Positions 46,747-55,931 are shown, counted from the stretch's first letter. The stretch is 64,000 nt of DNA from JASHVB01 sp035523995 (GCA_035523995.1 DATKPQ010000151.1:1-64000), one strand, 5' to 3'. The notes: a model not told the origin generated them from the sequence alone. Program-made: numbers and translations.

Positions 46747-48300
46747 ATGAGTGTTGTCGAACTCTCCCGCCTGCAATTCGGCCTTACGGCCATGTATCAT
46801 TTCCTTTTCGTTCCACTGACGCTCGGATTGTCCATCCTGTTGGCGATCATGGAGAGCATCTACGTCACCACCGGCCGCACCATCTGGCGCGACATGACGC
46901 GCTTCTGGGGGGTACTGTTCGGCGTCAACTTCGCCCTCGGCGTCGCCACCGGCCTGACCATGGAATTCGAGTTCGGCACCAACTGGGCCTATTACGCCCA
47001 CTATGTCGGCGACATCTTCGGCGCGCCGCTGGCGATCGAAGGCCTGATGGCGTTCTTCCTCGAAGCCACCTTCATCGGCATGTTCTTCTTCGGCTGGAAC
47101 AAGCTCAGCCGCGTGCAGCACCTGGCGGCCACCATCCTGATGGCGCTGGGCACCAATCTGTCGGCGCTGTGGATCCTGATCGCCAATGGCTGGATGCAAT
47201 ATCCGGTCGGCGCGCGTTTCAACGTCGCTACAATGCGGATGGAAATCACCGATTTCTGGGCGGTGGTGTTCAACCCGGTAGCGCAGGCGAAGTTCGTGCA
47301 CACCGTGTCTGCGGGCTACGTCACCGGCTCGATGTTCGTGCTTGCGGTCAGCGCGTTCTACTTGCTGCGCGGGCGTTACCGGGGTTTGGCGATCCGTTCA
47401 ATGACCGTGGCCGCCAGCTTCGGCCTTGCCTCGGCGCTGTCTGTGGTCGTGCTGGGCGACGAGAGCGGCTACATGGCCAGCCTCAACCAAAAGATGAAAA
47501 TCGCCGCCATCGAGGCGATGTGGCAGACCGAGCCAGCACCCGAGCCGTTCACCGTGGTCGGCATTCCCAACATGCAGACCCACGAAACCGACGATGCCAT
47601 CCGCGTCCCCTGGGTACTTGGCCTGATCGCCACGCGCTCGATCAGCCAACCGGTCGAAGGCATCGACAACCTGGTGTCCGAGGCAGAGTTGCGCATCAAA
47701 AGCGGCATGATCGCCTATGGCGCCATGGAGACGCTGCGCCAGCATCCGGACGACGCAACCGCCCGCGCGGCTTTCAACGCCCACGTGCACGATCTGGGCT
47801 ATGCGCTGTTGTTGAAGCGCTACACACCCCAGGTCGCGGATGCCGGCGAGGATCAGATCGCCGCCGCAGCGCTCGACACGATCCCGCCGGTGCTGCCGCT
47901 CTTTTTCAGTTTCCGGATCATGGTATTACTCGGGTTCTACTTCATCGCCTTGTTCGGCACCTTGTTCGTGCTCGCTTCGAGGCGCGACCTGGAACGCCGG
48001 CGCTGGCTGCTGCATGTGTGCCTGTGGTCGCTGCCGCTGCCCTGGATCGCCGCGGAACTTGGCTGGGTGGTGGCAGAAGTCGGCCGCCAGCCCTGGACCA
48101 TCGCCGGCGTGCTGCCGACCTTTCTGTCGGTGTCCAGCGTGCCCGCCAGCAATGTCTGGATCTCATTGGCCGGCTTCGTATTGTTCTATTCGGTGCTGGC
48201 CTGCGTCGAAGTCTATTTGATGGTTCGCACCATCCGCCTCGGCCCCGAGACCGAGCCGCATCCCGCCCGCCCCGGCCTTCGCGCCGTCGCCGCGGAATAG
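46747..48300 (+). CDS. cydA: Cytochrome bd quinol oxidase subunit I
   Basis: Haem-bearing subunit of 517 aa with nine predicted helices. The b595 ligand His lies in helix 1 (LTAMYHFLFVPLTLG). GVNFALGVATGLTMEFEFGTNW and the conserved GRQPW (EVGRQPWTIAGVLPT) are present. The quinol-binding Q-loop is short, as in cyanide-insensitive/CIO-type enzymes. Start ATG 46747. It forms an operon with cydB and cydX. Its FNR-type site suggests induction when oxygen is low. Confidence 0.95.
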   Translation: MSVVELSRLQFGLTAMYHFLFVPLTLGLSILLAIMESIYVTTGRTIWRDMTRFWGVLFGVNFALGVATGLTMEFEFGTNWAYYAHYVGDIFGAPLAIEGLMAFFLEATFIGMFFFGWNKLSRVQHLAATILMALGTNLSALWILIANGWMQYPVGARFNVATMRMEITDFWAVVFNPVAQAKFVHTVSAGYVTGSMFVLAVSAFYLLRGRYRGLAIRSMTVAASFGLASALSVVVLGDESGYMASLNQKMKIAAIEAMWQTEPAPEPFTVVGIPNMQTHETDDAIRVPWVLGLIATRSISQPVEGIDNLVSEAELRIKSGMIAYGAMETLRQHPDDATARAAFNAHVHDLGYALLLKRYTPQVADAGEDQIAAAALDTIPPVLPLFFSFRIMVLLGFYFIALFGTLFVLASRRDLERRRWLLHVCLWSLPLPWIAAELGWVVAEVGRQPWTIAGVLPTFLSVSSVPASNVWISLAGFVLFYSVLACVEVYLMVRTIRLGPETEPHPARPGLRAVAAE

Positions 48301-48309
48301 GAGCCCCCA

Positions 48310-49449
48310 ATGACCGAATACGAAATTCTCCGCCTGCTTTGGTGGGCCGTGTTGGGCGTGTTGCTGATCGGCATCGCGGTGATGGACGGCTTCGACATGG
48401 GCTCTGCCATTCTGCTGCCCTTCGTCGGCCGCACCGACATGGAACGCCGCATCGTCATCAATACCATCGGTCCGGTGTGGGAAGGGAATCAGGTGTGGCT
48501 GATCCTGGGCGGCGGCGCGATCTTCGCCGCCTGGCCTGCGATCTACGCCGTGGCGTTCTCGGGCTTCTACCTGGCCATGCTGCTGCTGCTTCTGTCGCTG
48601 ATCCTGCGGCCGGTGGGATTCAAATATCGCAGCAAGCTGGACGGCATGCGGTGGCGCATGCTCTGGGACGCGGCCTTGTTCCTGGGTGGGCTGGTGCCGG
48701 CGCTGGTGTTCGGCGTCGCCTTCGGCAACGTGCTGCAGGGCGTGCCGTTCCGCCTCGACGACACGATGCGCATGACCTACACCGGCAGCTTGTTCGGTTT
48801 GTTCAATCCGTTCGCATTGCTGTGCGGACTGGTCAGCGTGTCCATGCTGACGATGCATGGCGCGACCTGGCTCGCCTGCAAGACCGAAGGTGCGGTGCGG
48901 ACCCGTTCGCAACGGGCCGCGTTCCTTGCTGCGCTGATCCTGGCAGTATTGTTCCTGGCCGGCGGCGTCTGGGCCGCCAGGCTGAACGGCTACGTGCTGC
49001 AAACCTTTGCCGGTGTGGATGCTGCGTCGAACCCGCTGAACAAGCATGTCGGCCGAGCGATCGGCGCCTTGATGGCAAACTACAGCGTGGTGCCGGTAAC
49101 GATCGCTGCGCCCGTGCTGGGGTTTGCCGGTGCGCTCCTGACGGCATTGCTGGTCTCGTTGCGCCGATTGCGCGTGCTCGCCTGGGTGACCAGCGCGCTC
49201 GCTATCGCCGGGGTGATCGCCACGGCCGGCGTCAGTCTGTTCCCATTCCTGCTGCCGTCGTCGCTGGATCCGAATTCCAGTTTGATGGTGTGGGACGCGT
49301 CGTCCTCCGCCATGACGCTGCTGGTCATGACGGTCGCGACGGTCATTTTCCTGCCGATCGTGCTGGCCTATACCGCATGGGTGTACCGGGTGTTGCGCGG
49401 CCCCGTCACCGCAGCCGATATCGAGGCCGATCCACATACGTCGTACTAA
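48310..49449 (+). CDS. cydB: Cytochrome bd quinol oxidase subunit II
   Basis: Subunit of 379 aa with about eight or nine hydrophobic helices and the family motifs VMDGFDMGSAILLPFVGRTDMERR and NTIGPVWEGNQVWLILGGGAIFAAWP. It starts 9 bp after the cydA stop. It stabilises the haem subunit and takes part in proton and oxygen access. Confidence 0.95.
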   Translation: MTEYEILRLLWWAVLGVLLIGIAVMDGFDMGSAILLPFVGRTDMERRIVINTIGPVWEGNQVWLILGGGAIFAAWPAIYAVAFSGFYLAMLLLLLSLILRPVGFKYRSKLDGMRWRMLWDAALFLGGLVPALVFGVAFGNVLQGVPFRLDDTMRMTYTGSLFGLFNPFALLCGLVSVSMLTMHGATWLACKTEGAVRTRSQRAAFLAALILAVLFLAGGVWAARLNGYVLQTFAGVDAASNPLNKHVGRAIGALMANYSVVPVTIAAPVLGFAGALLTALLVSLRRLRVLAWVTSALAIAGVIATAGVSLFPFLLPSSLDPNSSLMVWDASSSAMTLLVMTVATVIFLPIVLAYTAWVYRVLRGPVTAADIEADPHTSY

Positions 49450-49461
49450 GGAGCTTGTTGC

Positions 49462-49566
49462 ATGTGGTACTTTTCGTGGATTCTCGGGCTAAGTTTTGCC
49501 GCGGCCTTCGCTTCGCTGAACGCGATGTGGCTGGAACTCGCGCCCGGGAAAGGGTTGCCGGAATAG
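49462..49566 (+). CDS. cydX: Cytochrome bd accessory subunit CydX
   Basis: A 34-residue single-helix protein starting MWYFSWILGLSFAAAFASLN and continuing AMWLELAPGK. This matches the CydX/YbgT pattern (MWYF.WILG...N..W.E). It starts 12 bp after the cydB stop, preceded by AAGGAG. CydX is needed for stable, active bd oxidase in bacteria where it has been studied. Confidence 0.9.
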   Translation: MWYFSWILGLSFAAAFASLNAMWLELAPGKGLPE

Positions 49567-49603
49567 CACCCGCTATCAGGAAGCCCGGTCATTCGAAAAA
49601 AAG

Positions 49604-49712
49604 GTCATTGCGAGGAGCGTGGCGGCGAAGCAATCTCCTTCGAGAAGGCGTAGGAACGGTCCAGGCGCTGCTCCGAACGAGGTTGCTTCGTCGCTTCGCT
49701 CCCCGCAACGAC
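49604..49712. repeat. Paired family A palindromic repeats
   Basis: Forward unit GTCATTGCGAGGAGCG...GAAGCAATC, then a spacer, then the inverted unit GGTTGCTTCGTCGCTTCGC...CCGCAACGAC. It lies between cydX and a LysR remnant. Confidence 0.75.
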
Positions 49713-49721
49713 ATACTTGGG

Positions 49722-49909
49722 CTGTGTTGCGCTTCGTCCTGGATCAGATACCGCGTAACATACCGATCTATGTGGTCTCGACTCCAGCGCGCCGGTTCTC
49801 ATCCAAGGTGCGCAGGTTTGTGGATCTCCTGGCCGAGCATATGCGGCCGGTCCCGCTGCGGGAGCAGGGACTACCGCGAGCGATCGGCAGCGATGACGCA
49901 CCGCCCTGA
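49722..49909 (+). pseudogene. C-terminal remnant of a LysR-family regulator
   Basis: The translated segment RFVLDQIPRNIPIYVV is followed by STPARRFSSKVRRFVDLLAEH. Together they look like the last strand and helix of a LysR effector domain (PIYAVYP...LSPKVRAFVDFL). No helix-turn-helix or effector body is present upstream; a family A repeat abuts the fragment. Likely a deletion remnant. Confidence 0.5.
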
Positions 49910-49988
49910 TATGCCTTCATCAAAATCGTGCAGAATGAACGCCAACAGGGCGCCCGCCCCCCTTGATCATTTAGCGGCTTCTTTCGTC

Positions 49989-51113
49989 TCAACGAGGTAC
50001 CGGCGGGTACGCTACGGGCGCCATCCGCGTTAGCGACGCCACCTGGCGCAGCGTCATCGGCCAGCAGCGAGCCGCCGCCGCCATCATTGGCTGCACCGTG
50101 GGTGTACGGGCTACGAAATGAATTAGTGAGGCGAACCGCAACGGCGCGCGCACCTGCCGGGCGAACTCAGCATGATAGCGCGGCGCATGCAGACCGTTCA
50201 GCCACGCAGTCGCGGCCATCATGCCGCTGTGCAGCGCGATCGCGATGCCGTCGCCGGCAAACGACGGCACCACGCAAGCCTGATCGCCCAGCCGAAAAAC
50301 GTCAGGCGCTGCCCGGGTTTGGGCGCGAAACAAATGGCCATACGGCGTGCCGGAAATGGCCAACGGACGGGCCAGACATGGCGCCGCGCCGGCGAGCCGG
50401 TGCTGCAGCAGCGGTGTTTCGGCGCAGAGCTCGTCAAGCACCGTGTTCCAATTGCGGCCCATGTTCCGGTACCGCACGCCCGGCAGCAGCATGCACAACA
50501 CCGCCCGATCTTGCTCTACAAGCTGCAGCCCGGCGTAACCGCCATTCAGCAGCATCAGCTCGATACAACTGCGCAACGCCGCGCGCTGGTCCGACACGAG
50601 AAAAAAATACATTTTCAAACCGAGCAACCCGTTGGCCCGCGGCGGCCGTGGCAGGCCGCGAAGGTCATGCTTGCCGGTGGCGAGGAAGACGGTCTCGGCC
50701 GCCAAAGTCTCACCACCCCCGGTCCGGACGGTAAAGCCTGTGCCGCTTCGTTCCATGCCGCGCACGGTTTCGCCTCTGCGGATCATGGCGCCACGTCGCG
50801 TGGCGATGTCCAGCAGCGCCTCGTCCAGGCTGCGTCGCGACAGGCCGGCGGCGAGAAAAGGCAGACGAGCTTCGGCGATCGTGCCGCGATGGACCAACCG
50901 GACCGTTGATAGCGACTCCGCCCCCAGCGCGAACGGATCGACACCAAGACCCCGCAGTGCCGCGATCGCGCCGCCGCTGAGGAAGTCACCGCAGACCTTG
51001 TCGGTTGGGCCGGTGTTGCGCTCGATCAGCGTCACGGGTGTGCCGGCAGCGGCGATCGTCGCAGCGGCCGCGGCGCCCGCCGGCCCGCCGCCAATGATTA
51101 CGGGCGGGCGCAT
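49989..51113 (-). CDS. FAD-dependent oxidoreductase (geranylgeranyl reductase-like) of a type III PKS cluster
   Basis: Flavoprotein of 374 aa. The N-terminal dinucleotide motif is VIIGGGPAGAAAAATIAAAG, then ERNTGPTDKVCGDFLSGGA. The second FAD motif is VFRLGDQACVVPSFAGDGIAIALHSG, as in geranylgeranyl reductases and p-hydroxybenzoate hydroxylase-like enzymes. It overlaps the methyltransferase gene by 16 bp, so the two are co-translated. In type III PKS clusters such enzymes hydroxylate or reduce the alkylresorcinol or alkylpyrone product. Confidence 0.88.
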   Translation of the reverse strand: MRPPVIIGGGPAGAAAAATIAAAGTPVTLIERNTGPTDKVCGDFLSGGAIAALRGLGVDPFALGAESLSTVRLVHRGTIAEARLPFLAAGLSRRSLDEALLDIATRRGAMIRRGETVRGMERSGTGFTVRTGGGETLAAETVFLATGKHDLRGLPRPPRANGLLGLKMYFFLVSDQRAALRSCIELMLLNGGYAGLQLVEQDRAVLCMLLPGVRYRNMGRNWNTVLDELCAETPLLQHRLAGAAPCLARPLAISGTPYGHLFRAQTRAAPDVFRLGDQACVVPSFAGDGIAIALHSGMMAATAWLNGLHAPRYHAEFARQVRAPLRFASLIHFVARTPTVQPMMAAAARCWPMTLRQVASLTRMAPVAYPPVPR

Positions 51114-51805
51114 CGCCGCGATACGCAGATGCGGAAGGGCATGTGCCAGGCGATCTGCACGCTGTCCGCCGGCAGGCCGGCTGCATGTACCAACGCGCGC
51201 CACTCGGCCGGCACAAAGCTGCGGGCAATGGAAATCCGGCCATCCGACCCGACGAAGCGATGCCAGCGTGCCGCCCATGCGAGCAAGCCGAACCCGTAAT
51301 AGGGAAACCAATGGCGATGCAGGTCGGCAATGTACCAGCCACGCGCGGCATGTTGCTCCATCCAGGTAATGAAGCGAACGATGTCGGCATCCGTCAGGTG
51401 GTGGGTGAACTGGGAACTGACGATGAAATCGTAAGGCTGTGGCGGTTCGAACGCGAACACATCGCCATTGTGCCAGACAATCCCAAAATCCGGTGGCGTG
51501 GCAGCGATCGCAGCACGCTGGCTCCAGGGGTTCAGGTCGATCCCGTAAAGCGTGGCATCGATACCGCGCCGCTGAGCCCAGCGCCGGATGCGGCGCAGCA
51601 AATCGCCATGGCCACAGGCGACATCGAGCAGGGTGAAGGATTGCAGATCGGTGGTTTCGCGCGCGAGCCATGCAAGCAGCGGCTGATGCGTACGCGTTAC
51701 CAGGTTCACGCGCGCCAGGTCGGCCAGGCAATGCGCATAGTCGTCGTAGCCGGTGCAATCTGTATCCATCCGCTCGGCGGCGGTGCTGCGCGTGGCGAGG
51801 CTCAT
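51098..51805 (-). CDS. Class I SAM-dependent methyltransferase of a type III PKS cluster
   Basis: Methyltransferase of 235 aa. SAM-binding motif I is LLDVACGHGDLLRRI (about 59-73), followed by TLYGIDLNPW and an acidic FEPPQPYDFIVSSQFTHHLTD. It overlaps the PKS gene by 4 bp (ATGA) and the flavoprotein gene by 16 bp. An O- or C-methylation of the polyketide product is inferred from context. Some of these cluster methyltransferases act on phenolic hydroxyls. Confidence 0.88.
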   Translation of the reverse strand: MSLATRSTAAERMDTDCTGYDDYAHCLADLARVNLVTRTHQPLLAWLARETTDLQSFTLLDVACGHGDLLRRIRRWAQRRGIDATLYGIDLNPWSQRAAIAATPPDFGIVWHNGDVFAFEPPQPYDFIVSSQFTHHLTDADIVRFITWMEQHAARGWYIADLHRHWFPYYGFGLLAWAARWHRFVGSDGRISIARSFVPAEWRALVHAAGLPADSVQIAWHMPFRICVSRRCARP

Positions 51806-52869
51806 GGCTGGTGAAAGGTGAAGGTTTCCACGGTCAGGCCGGGGCCAAAGGCCATCGCCATGCCCTCACCCGTCGCGGCGGGGTCGGACATGATCCGTTG
51901 CAGTACGAAGACCAGCGTTGCCGACGACATGTTGCCGAAATCGCGCAGCACGCCACGGGAGAAATCCAGGGCGTGCGGCGACAACGGCATTGCCTGCTGG
52001 ACTGCGTCGAGGATCGAACGCCCGCCCGCGTGCACCGCCCACAGTGTAATGTCGCTCACGGTGCGGTCACGCAGCAGCGAGGCGCCATATGCAGGCAGCC
52101 AACGGCGGATGCGCCCCGGCACCTGTCCGGAGAGATGCATGACGAACCCTTGATCGCCGATATGCCATGTGATCAGGCCATCGCTGTTGGGAATCACCGC
52201 GGCACGAAAAACGCCCAACGCGATGCCGCATGGCTCCGCCGAAACCAGGCAGGCGCTGGCGCCGTCGGCAAACAGCAGGAAACTGAGCAATTTCTCGATG
52301 CGCCAATCTTCTTGCAAATGCAAGCTGGACAGTTCCAGGTTCACCACCAGCACCTTGGCGCGAGAGTCGGCACGTACGATATGCGCCGCAAGTTTCAGCG
52401 CATTGACGGCGGCGAAGCAGCCCATGAATCCGACGATGGTGCGTTCGACGCTCTCGCGGAGTCCGGCCGCCCGCATGATCTGAAAGTCCAGGCCAGGCGC
52501 GGTGAAGCCGGTGCAGCTTGCGACGACAATGTGGGTGATCGCGTCGCGTTCCCGCGTGATGTCCAACGCCTCGATTGCTTGGCTGGCAAGCGCGAGCGCC
52601 GCCGGTTCGTAACGGGTCATGCGTGCGGCCGTGCTCGGGAAGGCACCGCGCCGGTAGAATCCCTCGCTGTCGAGAACGTGATCGCGCGGTTTTGGGCCGG
52701 GCGCGAAGATGGCGTAACGGTGTTCGATATCGGCGAGCGCTACCATACGATCGAACAACGCTGCCGTGCGGCCGTCGAGCGCCGTCGTACGCCCAAAATC
52801 CACGAACTCTGCGTGGATGTCGTGCGGCGGCACGGCGGTGCCGATGCGATTGAGCCAGGCCTGGGTCAT
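51802..52869 (-). CDS. Type III polyketide synthase (chalcone/stilbene synthase family)
   Basis: Homodimeric ketosynthase of 355 aa. The Cys-His-Asn triad is visible: Cys151 in VGFMGCFAAVNAL, His280 in WAVHAGGRSIL and Asn313 in FGNMSSATL. ASCTGFTAPGLD is a further hallmark. ATG 52869 has AAGG upstream; a GTG at 52929 would add 20 residues. It leads a three-gene operon with a methyltransferase and a flavoprotein, an arrangement known for alkylresorcinol, alkylquinone or alkylpyrone synthesis. A fatty-acyl starter is therefore likely but not proven. Confidence 0.92.
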   Translation of the reverse strand: MTQAWLNRIGTAVPPHDIHAEFVDFGRTTALDGRTAALFDRMVALADIEHRYAIFAPGPKPRDHVLDSEGFYRRGAFPSTAARMTRYEPAALALASQAIEALDITRERDAITHIVVASCTGFTAPGLDFQIMRAAGLRESVERTIVGFMGCFAAVNALKLAAHIVRADSRAKVLVVNLELSSLHLQEDWRIEKLLSFLLFADGASACLVSAEPCGIALGVFRAAVIPNSDGLITWHIGDQGFVMHLSGQVPGRIRRWLPAYGASLLRDRTVSDITLWAVHAGGRSILDAVQQAMPLSPHALDFSRGVLRDFGNMSSATLVFVLQRIMSDPAATGEGMAMAFGPGLTVETFTFHQP

Positions 52870-52935
52870 CGGCACCTTGCGTAATGCTTCAGGGAATAGA
52901 CGCGGGAAGCGCGCAGTTTGTTCCCGCACCTATAT

Positions 52936-53036
52936 GTTATTGCGAGGGATATGTTATTGCTAGGGATGTAGCAACAAAGCAACCTCGTTTCGGGGGGGCC
53001 GGATGGTCCACGGGCCACGTGATCAAGATTGCTTCG
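52936..53036. repeat. Family A palindromic repeats (degenerate pair)
   Basis: Two successive ATGTTATTGC(G/T)AGGGAT copies are followed by GTAGCAACAAAGCAACCTCG and an inverted GATTGCTTCG unit that runs into the 27-bp tandem array. Confidence 0.65.
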
Positions 53037-53144
53037 TCGCTGCGCTCCTCGCAATGGCGGCTATCGCTGCGCTCCTCCCAATGACGGCTGTCGCTGCGCT
53101 TCTCGCACCGACGGTTGTCGCTAGGCTCCTCGCAACGATGGTTG
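53037..53144. repeat. Four 27-bp tandem repeats derived from a family A repeat end
   Basis: Units begin at 53037, 53064, 53091 and 53118, each of the form TCGCTGCGCTCCTCGC followed by AATGRCGGCTR. The period is exactly 27. The last unit overlaps the 3' end of the FAD-linked oxidase gene and encodes its final residues (VQPSLRGA). Confidence 0.85.
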
Positions 53145-54587
53145 AACGGCCGGAGAGGGAAGCACCTTTCCCGGATTCAATATTCCCCGCGGATCCAGCG
53201 CGGCCTTGATCAGTTGCATCATCGTCAGCTCCACCCCGCCGCGCCAGTCCGGCATCATATAGGGTTTCAGCTTGCCGATGCCATGCTCCGCCGAGAAGCT
53301 GCCGTCCAGCGCGCGTACCACCTCGTTCACCGTGTCCATGATCGCGTGGTCCTGAGCCAGGAACCAATCCGGATCGGCATCCTCCGGTTGCTCGAGATTG
53401 AAATGGATGTTGCCGTCGCCCATGTGGCCGAACGGCACGGCGCGAATACCCGGCATCAGGCGTTCACACGCTTCGGTGGCGCGGCGGATGAACTCCGGCA
53501 CTTTGGAAACCGGCACCGACACGTCGTTCTTCACGCTGGCGCCTTCGCGCTTCTGCGCTTCCGAATGTTCCTCGCGCAGTCGCCAGATCGCCGCACGCTG
53601 CGCCTCGGATTCTGCGATCGCTGCATCCGTGATCACGCCGTCGCCGAGCGCGTCCTCCAATATGAGTTCCATTGCATCGTCCAAGCCGGCTTTCGGACGT
53701 GGGGTAGCGAGTTCCACCAGTGCATAAAACGGCGACGGTTGCGCCAGCGGCAGCGTCGCGCCCTCGATGCGCTTCAGCACGAAGTCCGTGCCGAGGCCCG
53801 ACATCAGTTCGAACGCGCTGATCGTGGCCGCATCATGTGCCTGGAAGCGGGCAAACAGCGCCAATGCCGCCTCGGGTGTCGGCACGGCGCAGAACGCCAC
53901 CGCGGTTTCACGCGGGCGCGGCGCCAGCTTCAATACTGCGGCGGTGATGATGCCAAGCGTTCCTTCCGACCCGACGAACAACTGGCGCAGGCAATAGCCG
54001 GTGTTGTCCTTGCGCAGCCGGCGCAAACCGTTCCAGATGCTGCCGTCTGCCAGTACGACTTCCAGCCCCAACACCAGGTCGCGCGCATTGCCGTAGCGCA
54101 CGGTGTTGTTGCCGCCCGCATTGGCTGCGAGCACGCCGCCGATCTGCGCGCTGCCCTCGGAGGAAATGGACAGCGGCAACAGGCAGCCGGCATCGGCGGC
54201 GGCGAGTTGTGCCGCTTTCAGGGTGACACCGGCCTCGATCGTCATCGTCAGATCGATCGTGTCGATGTCGCGCACGCGGTTCAAACGCGTCGTGCTCAGC
54301 ACGAGTTGGCTGCCGTCCTCGGCCGGAACTGCGCCGCCGACCATGGAGGTGTTGCCGCCTTGTGGTACGATGGCGACGCCGGCCTGCGCGCACAGACGGA
54401 CGACGGCGGCAGTTTCCCGCGTCGTGGCCGGGCGGACGACCGCTGGGGTATGGCCTTGGTAAAGACGGCGCCAGTCCTCGCAATATGGAGCGCTGTCGGC
54501 CGGATCGGTCAACAGGCCGCGGTCGCCTACGATGTCGCGGATCTCAGCGAGCAAGGGGGAAATAGCAGGTAGTACGGTCTCAGGCAT
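53121..54587 (-). CDS. FAD-linked oxidase (D-2-hydroxyacid dehydrogenase / GlcD family)
   Basis: Flavoprotein of 488 aa in the PCMH-type FAD family. The FAD domain includes VAIVPQGGNTSMVGGAVP and SAQIGGVLAANAGGNNTVRYGNARDLVLGLEVVL. The C-terminal substrate domain carries FGHMGDGNIHFNLEQP and the end motif SAEHGIGKLK...LDPRGILNPGKV. It resembles D-2-hydroxyglutarate or D-lactate dehydrogenases. It follows acoABC on the same strand after a 222-bp gap containing a family A repeat, so a separate promoter is possible. Confidence 0.9.
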   Translation of the reverse strand: MPETVLPAISPLLAEIRDIVGDRGLLTDPADSAPYCEDWRRLYQGHTPAVVRPATTRETAAVVRLCAQAGVAIVPQGGNTSMVGGAVPAEDGSQLVLSTTRLNRVRDIDTIDLTMTIEAGVTLKAAQLAAADAGCLLPLSISSEGSAQIGGVLAANAGGNNTVRYGNARDLVLGLEVVLADGSIWNGLRRLRKDNTGYCLRQLFVGSEGTLGIITAAVLKLAPRPRETAVAFCAVPTPEAALALFARFQAHDAATISAFELMSGLGTDFVLKRIEGATLPLAQPSPFYALVELATPRPKAGLDDAMELILEDALGDGVITDAAIAESEAQRAAIWRLREEHSEAQKREGASVKNDVSVPVSKVPEFIRRATEACERLMPGIRAVPFGHMGDGNIHFNLEQPEDADPDWFLAQDHAIMDTVNEVVRALDGSFSAEHGIGKLKPYMMPDWRGGVELTMMQLIKAALDPRGILNPGKVLPSPAVQPSLRGA

Positions 54588-54696
54588 CTCGTGATGGTCC
54601 TTCGTTGGTGCAGGTATAGGACCAGATGCGGAGTGGGAGGAAATGCGCGAGTAGGTGCAGGCGACCGATGGTGGTGCGGAATGCGCTCCCTATTAT

Positions 54697-54787
54697 GTCA
54701 TTGCGAGGCGCGAAGCGCCGAAGCAACCCCGTCGTGCATCGTTCGTCACGACGGACGTTGCTTCGGCGTTTCACGCCTCGCAATCAC
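54697..54787. repeat. Paired family A palindromic repeats
   Basis: GTCATTGCGAGGCGCGAAGC...GAAGCAACCCC, a spacer, then GTTGCTTCGGCG...CGCCTCGCAATCAC. The pair lies between acoC and the oxidase gene. Confidence 0.75.
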
Positions 54788-54809
54788 ATGCGTTTTGCGG
54801 CCGGCGCAT

Positions 54810-55931
54810 TCACGCCTCGATGAACCGTCGGATCAACCGGTTCACCTCGCCCGTCTTTTCCATGTGGGGCAGATGTCCCGCACCTTCCAGCACATGTGTC
54901 GCGGCACGCGCCGGCGCGGCCTGCGCGTGTGTAACGGGAACGATGCGATCCTCTCGGCCCCAGATGAGCTGCACGGGCGTGTCCAAACGCGCGAGGTCGG
55001 CAGCCACCGACACCTGTTGTCGCCCGCCCGCAAACCAAGCGTGCGCTATCGCGGCCAGTGCAGCGGTAACGCCATCGAGGCGTTTGAAGCGCAGTACCTC
55101 CTCCACCATCGTGCGGCTGACCAGCGCCGGATCGTGCACCAAAAGTTGGAGCACCTCGACGGCATCTTTACGGCGCGACGCCCGCACGAAGCCTTCGATG
55201 AACGCGGGGTTGATGTCTGGCCCCAGACCCGCTGGCGCGATCAAAGTCAGCGATCGCACCAGGCCGGGCCGATGCGCGGCCAACAACAGCGCGAGCGCCC
55301 CACCCAGCGAGTGCCCAACCACATGCACAGGCCCGAGATCGAGCGCGTCCACGAACCCTGCCACCGCCTGGCGCAATACCTCGGCATCGCCGGTGCCCAC
55401 CTCGCGTGCCGAGCCGCCATGCCCGGGCAGGTCCAGTGCAACCACGCGCCGCCCTTCGGACAACGCAGGCTGATTGAACATCCAGGTGTTCAGATCGGCG
55501 CCGAAGCCGTGCAGCAACAACATCGGAATGCCGGCGTCGCTGCCTAGCTCGAAGTAGCGCAGCCGTGTGCCAACCACCTCCAGCATACGAGGGGCCGCCG
55601 CCGCCATGGTTTCGGCAGCTTCTTCATCATGCTCCGCCACGACGAAACGCGAGACGAAGGCATCGATGTCTGCCGCAGGCACGTCTGCTGGCCCGCACAC
55701 GGCGAGCAATCCGCCGATCGGCAGTGTTGTGCCCTCTGGTGCAACCACACGCAGCAGCGTGCTGGCGGCGTCCGCCTCGACGACATTGGTGATCTTGGAC
55801 GTTTCGATTTCCAGCAGCTCGTCACCCGGCGCGAAGGGCGCGCCGGCTTCCCGCAACCAGGCGACGACCTTGCCCTCGTTCATCGTCAGCCCCCATTTGG
55901 GCATGGTGATCGCAGTCAGTGACGCGCTCAT
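54810..55931 (-). CDS. acoC: Acetoin dehydrogenase E2-like protein: lipoyl domain fused to alpha/beta hydrolase
   Basis: Protein of 373 aa. The N-terminal lipoyl domain (1-80) has MPKWGLTMNEGKV and the lipoylated Lys46 in EIETSKITNV. An alpha/beta hydrolase-type acyltransferase follows (about 118-373), with MLLLHGFGADLNTW, nucleophile Ser208 in VVGHSLGGAL and a C-terminal GAGHLPHMEK His. This architecture is distinctive for AcoC. It follows acoB with an ATGA overlap. No E3 (lipoamide dehydrogenase) gene is adjacent. Confidence 0.93.
   Translation of the reverse strand: MSASLTAITMPKWGLTMNEGKVVAWLREAGAPFAPGDELLEIETSKITNVVEADAASTLLRVVAPEGTTLPIGGLLAVCGPADVPAADIDAFVSRFVVAEHDEEAAETMAAAAPRMLEVVGTRLRYFELGSDAGIPMLLLHGFGADLNTWMFNQPALSEGRRVVALDLPGHGGSAREVGTGDAEVLRQAVAGFVDALDLGPVHVVGHSLGGALALLLAAHRPGLVRSLTLIAPAGLGPDINPAFIEGFVRASRRKDAVEVLQLLVHDPALVSRTMVEEVLRFKRLDGVTAALAAIAHAWFAGGRQQVSVAADLARLDTPVQLIWGREDRIVPVTHAQAAPARAATHVLEGAGHLPHMEKTGEVNRLIRRFIEA

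Noticed and set aside
46380..50033. A long plus-strand open frame across cydAB in another frame
   Set aside because: Arg/Ala-rich shadow translation; the real frames encode CydA, CydB and CydX.
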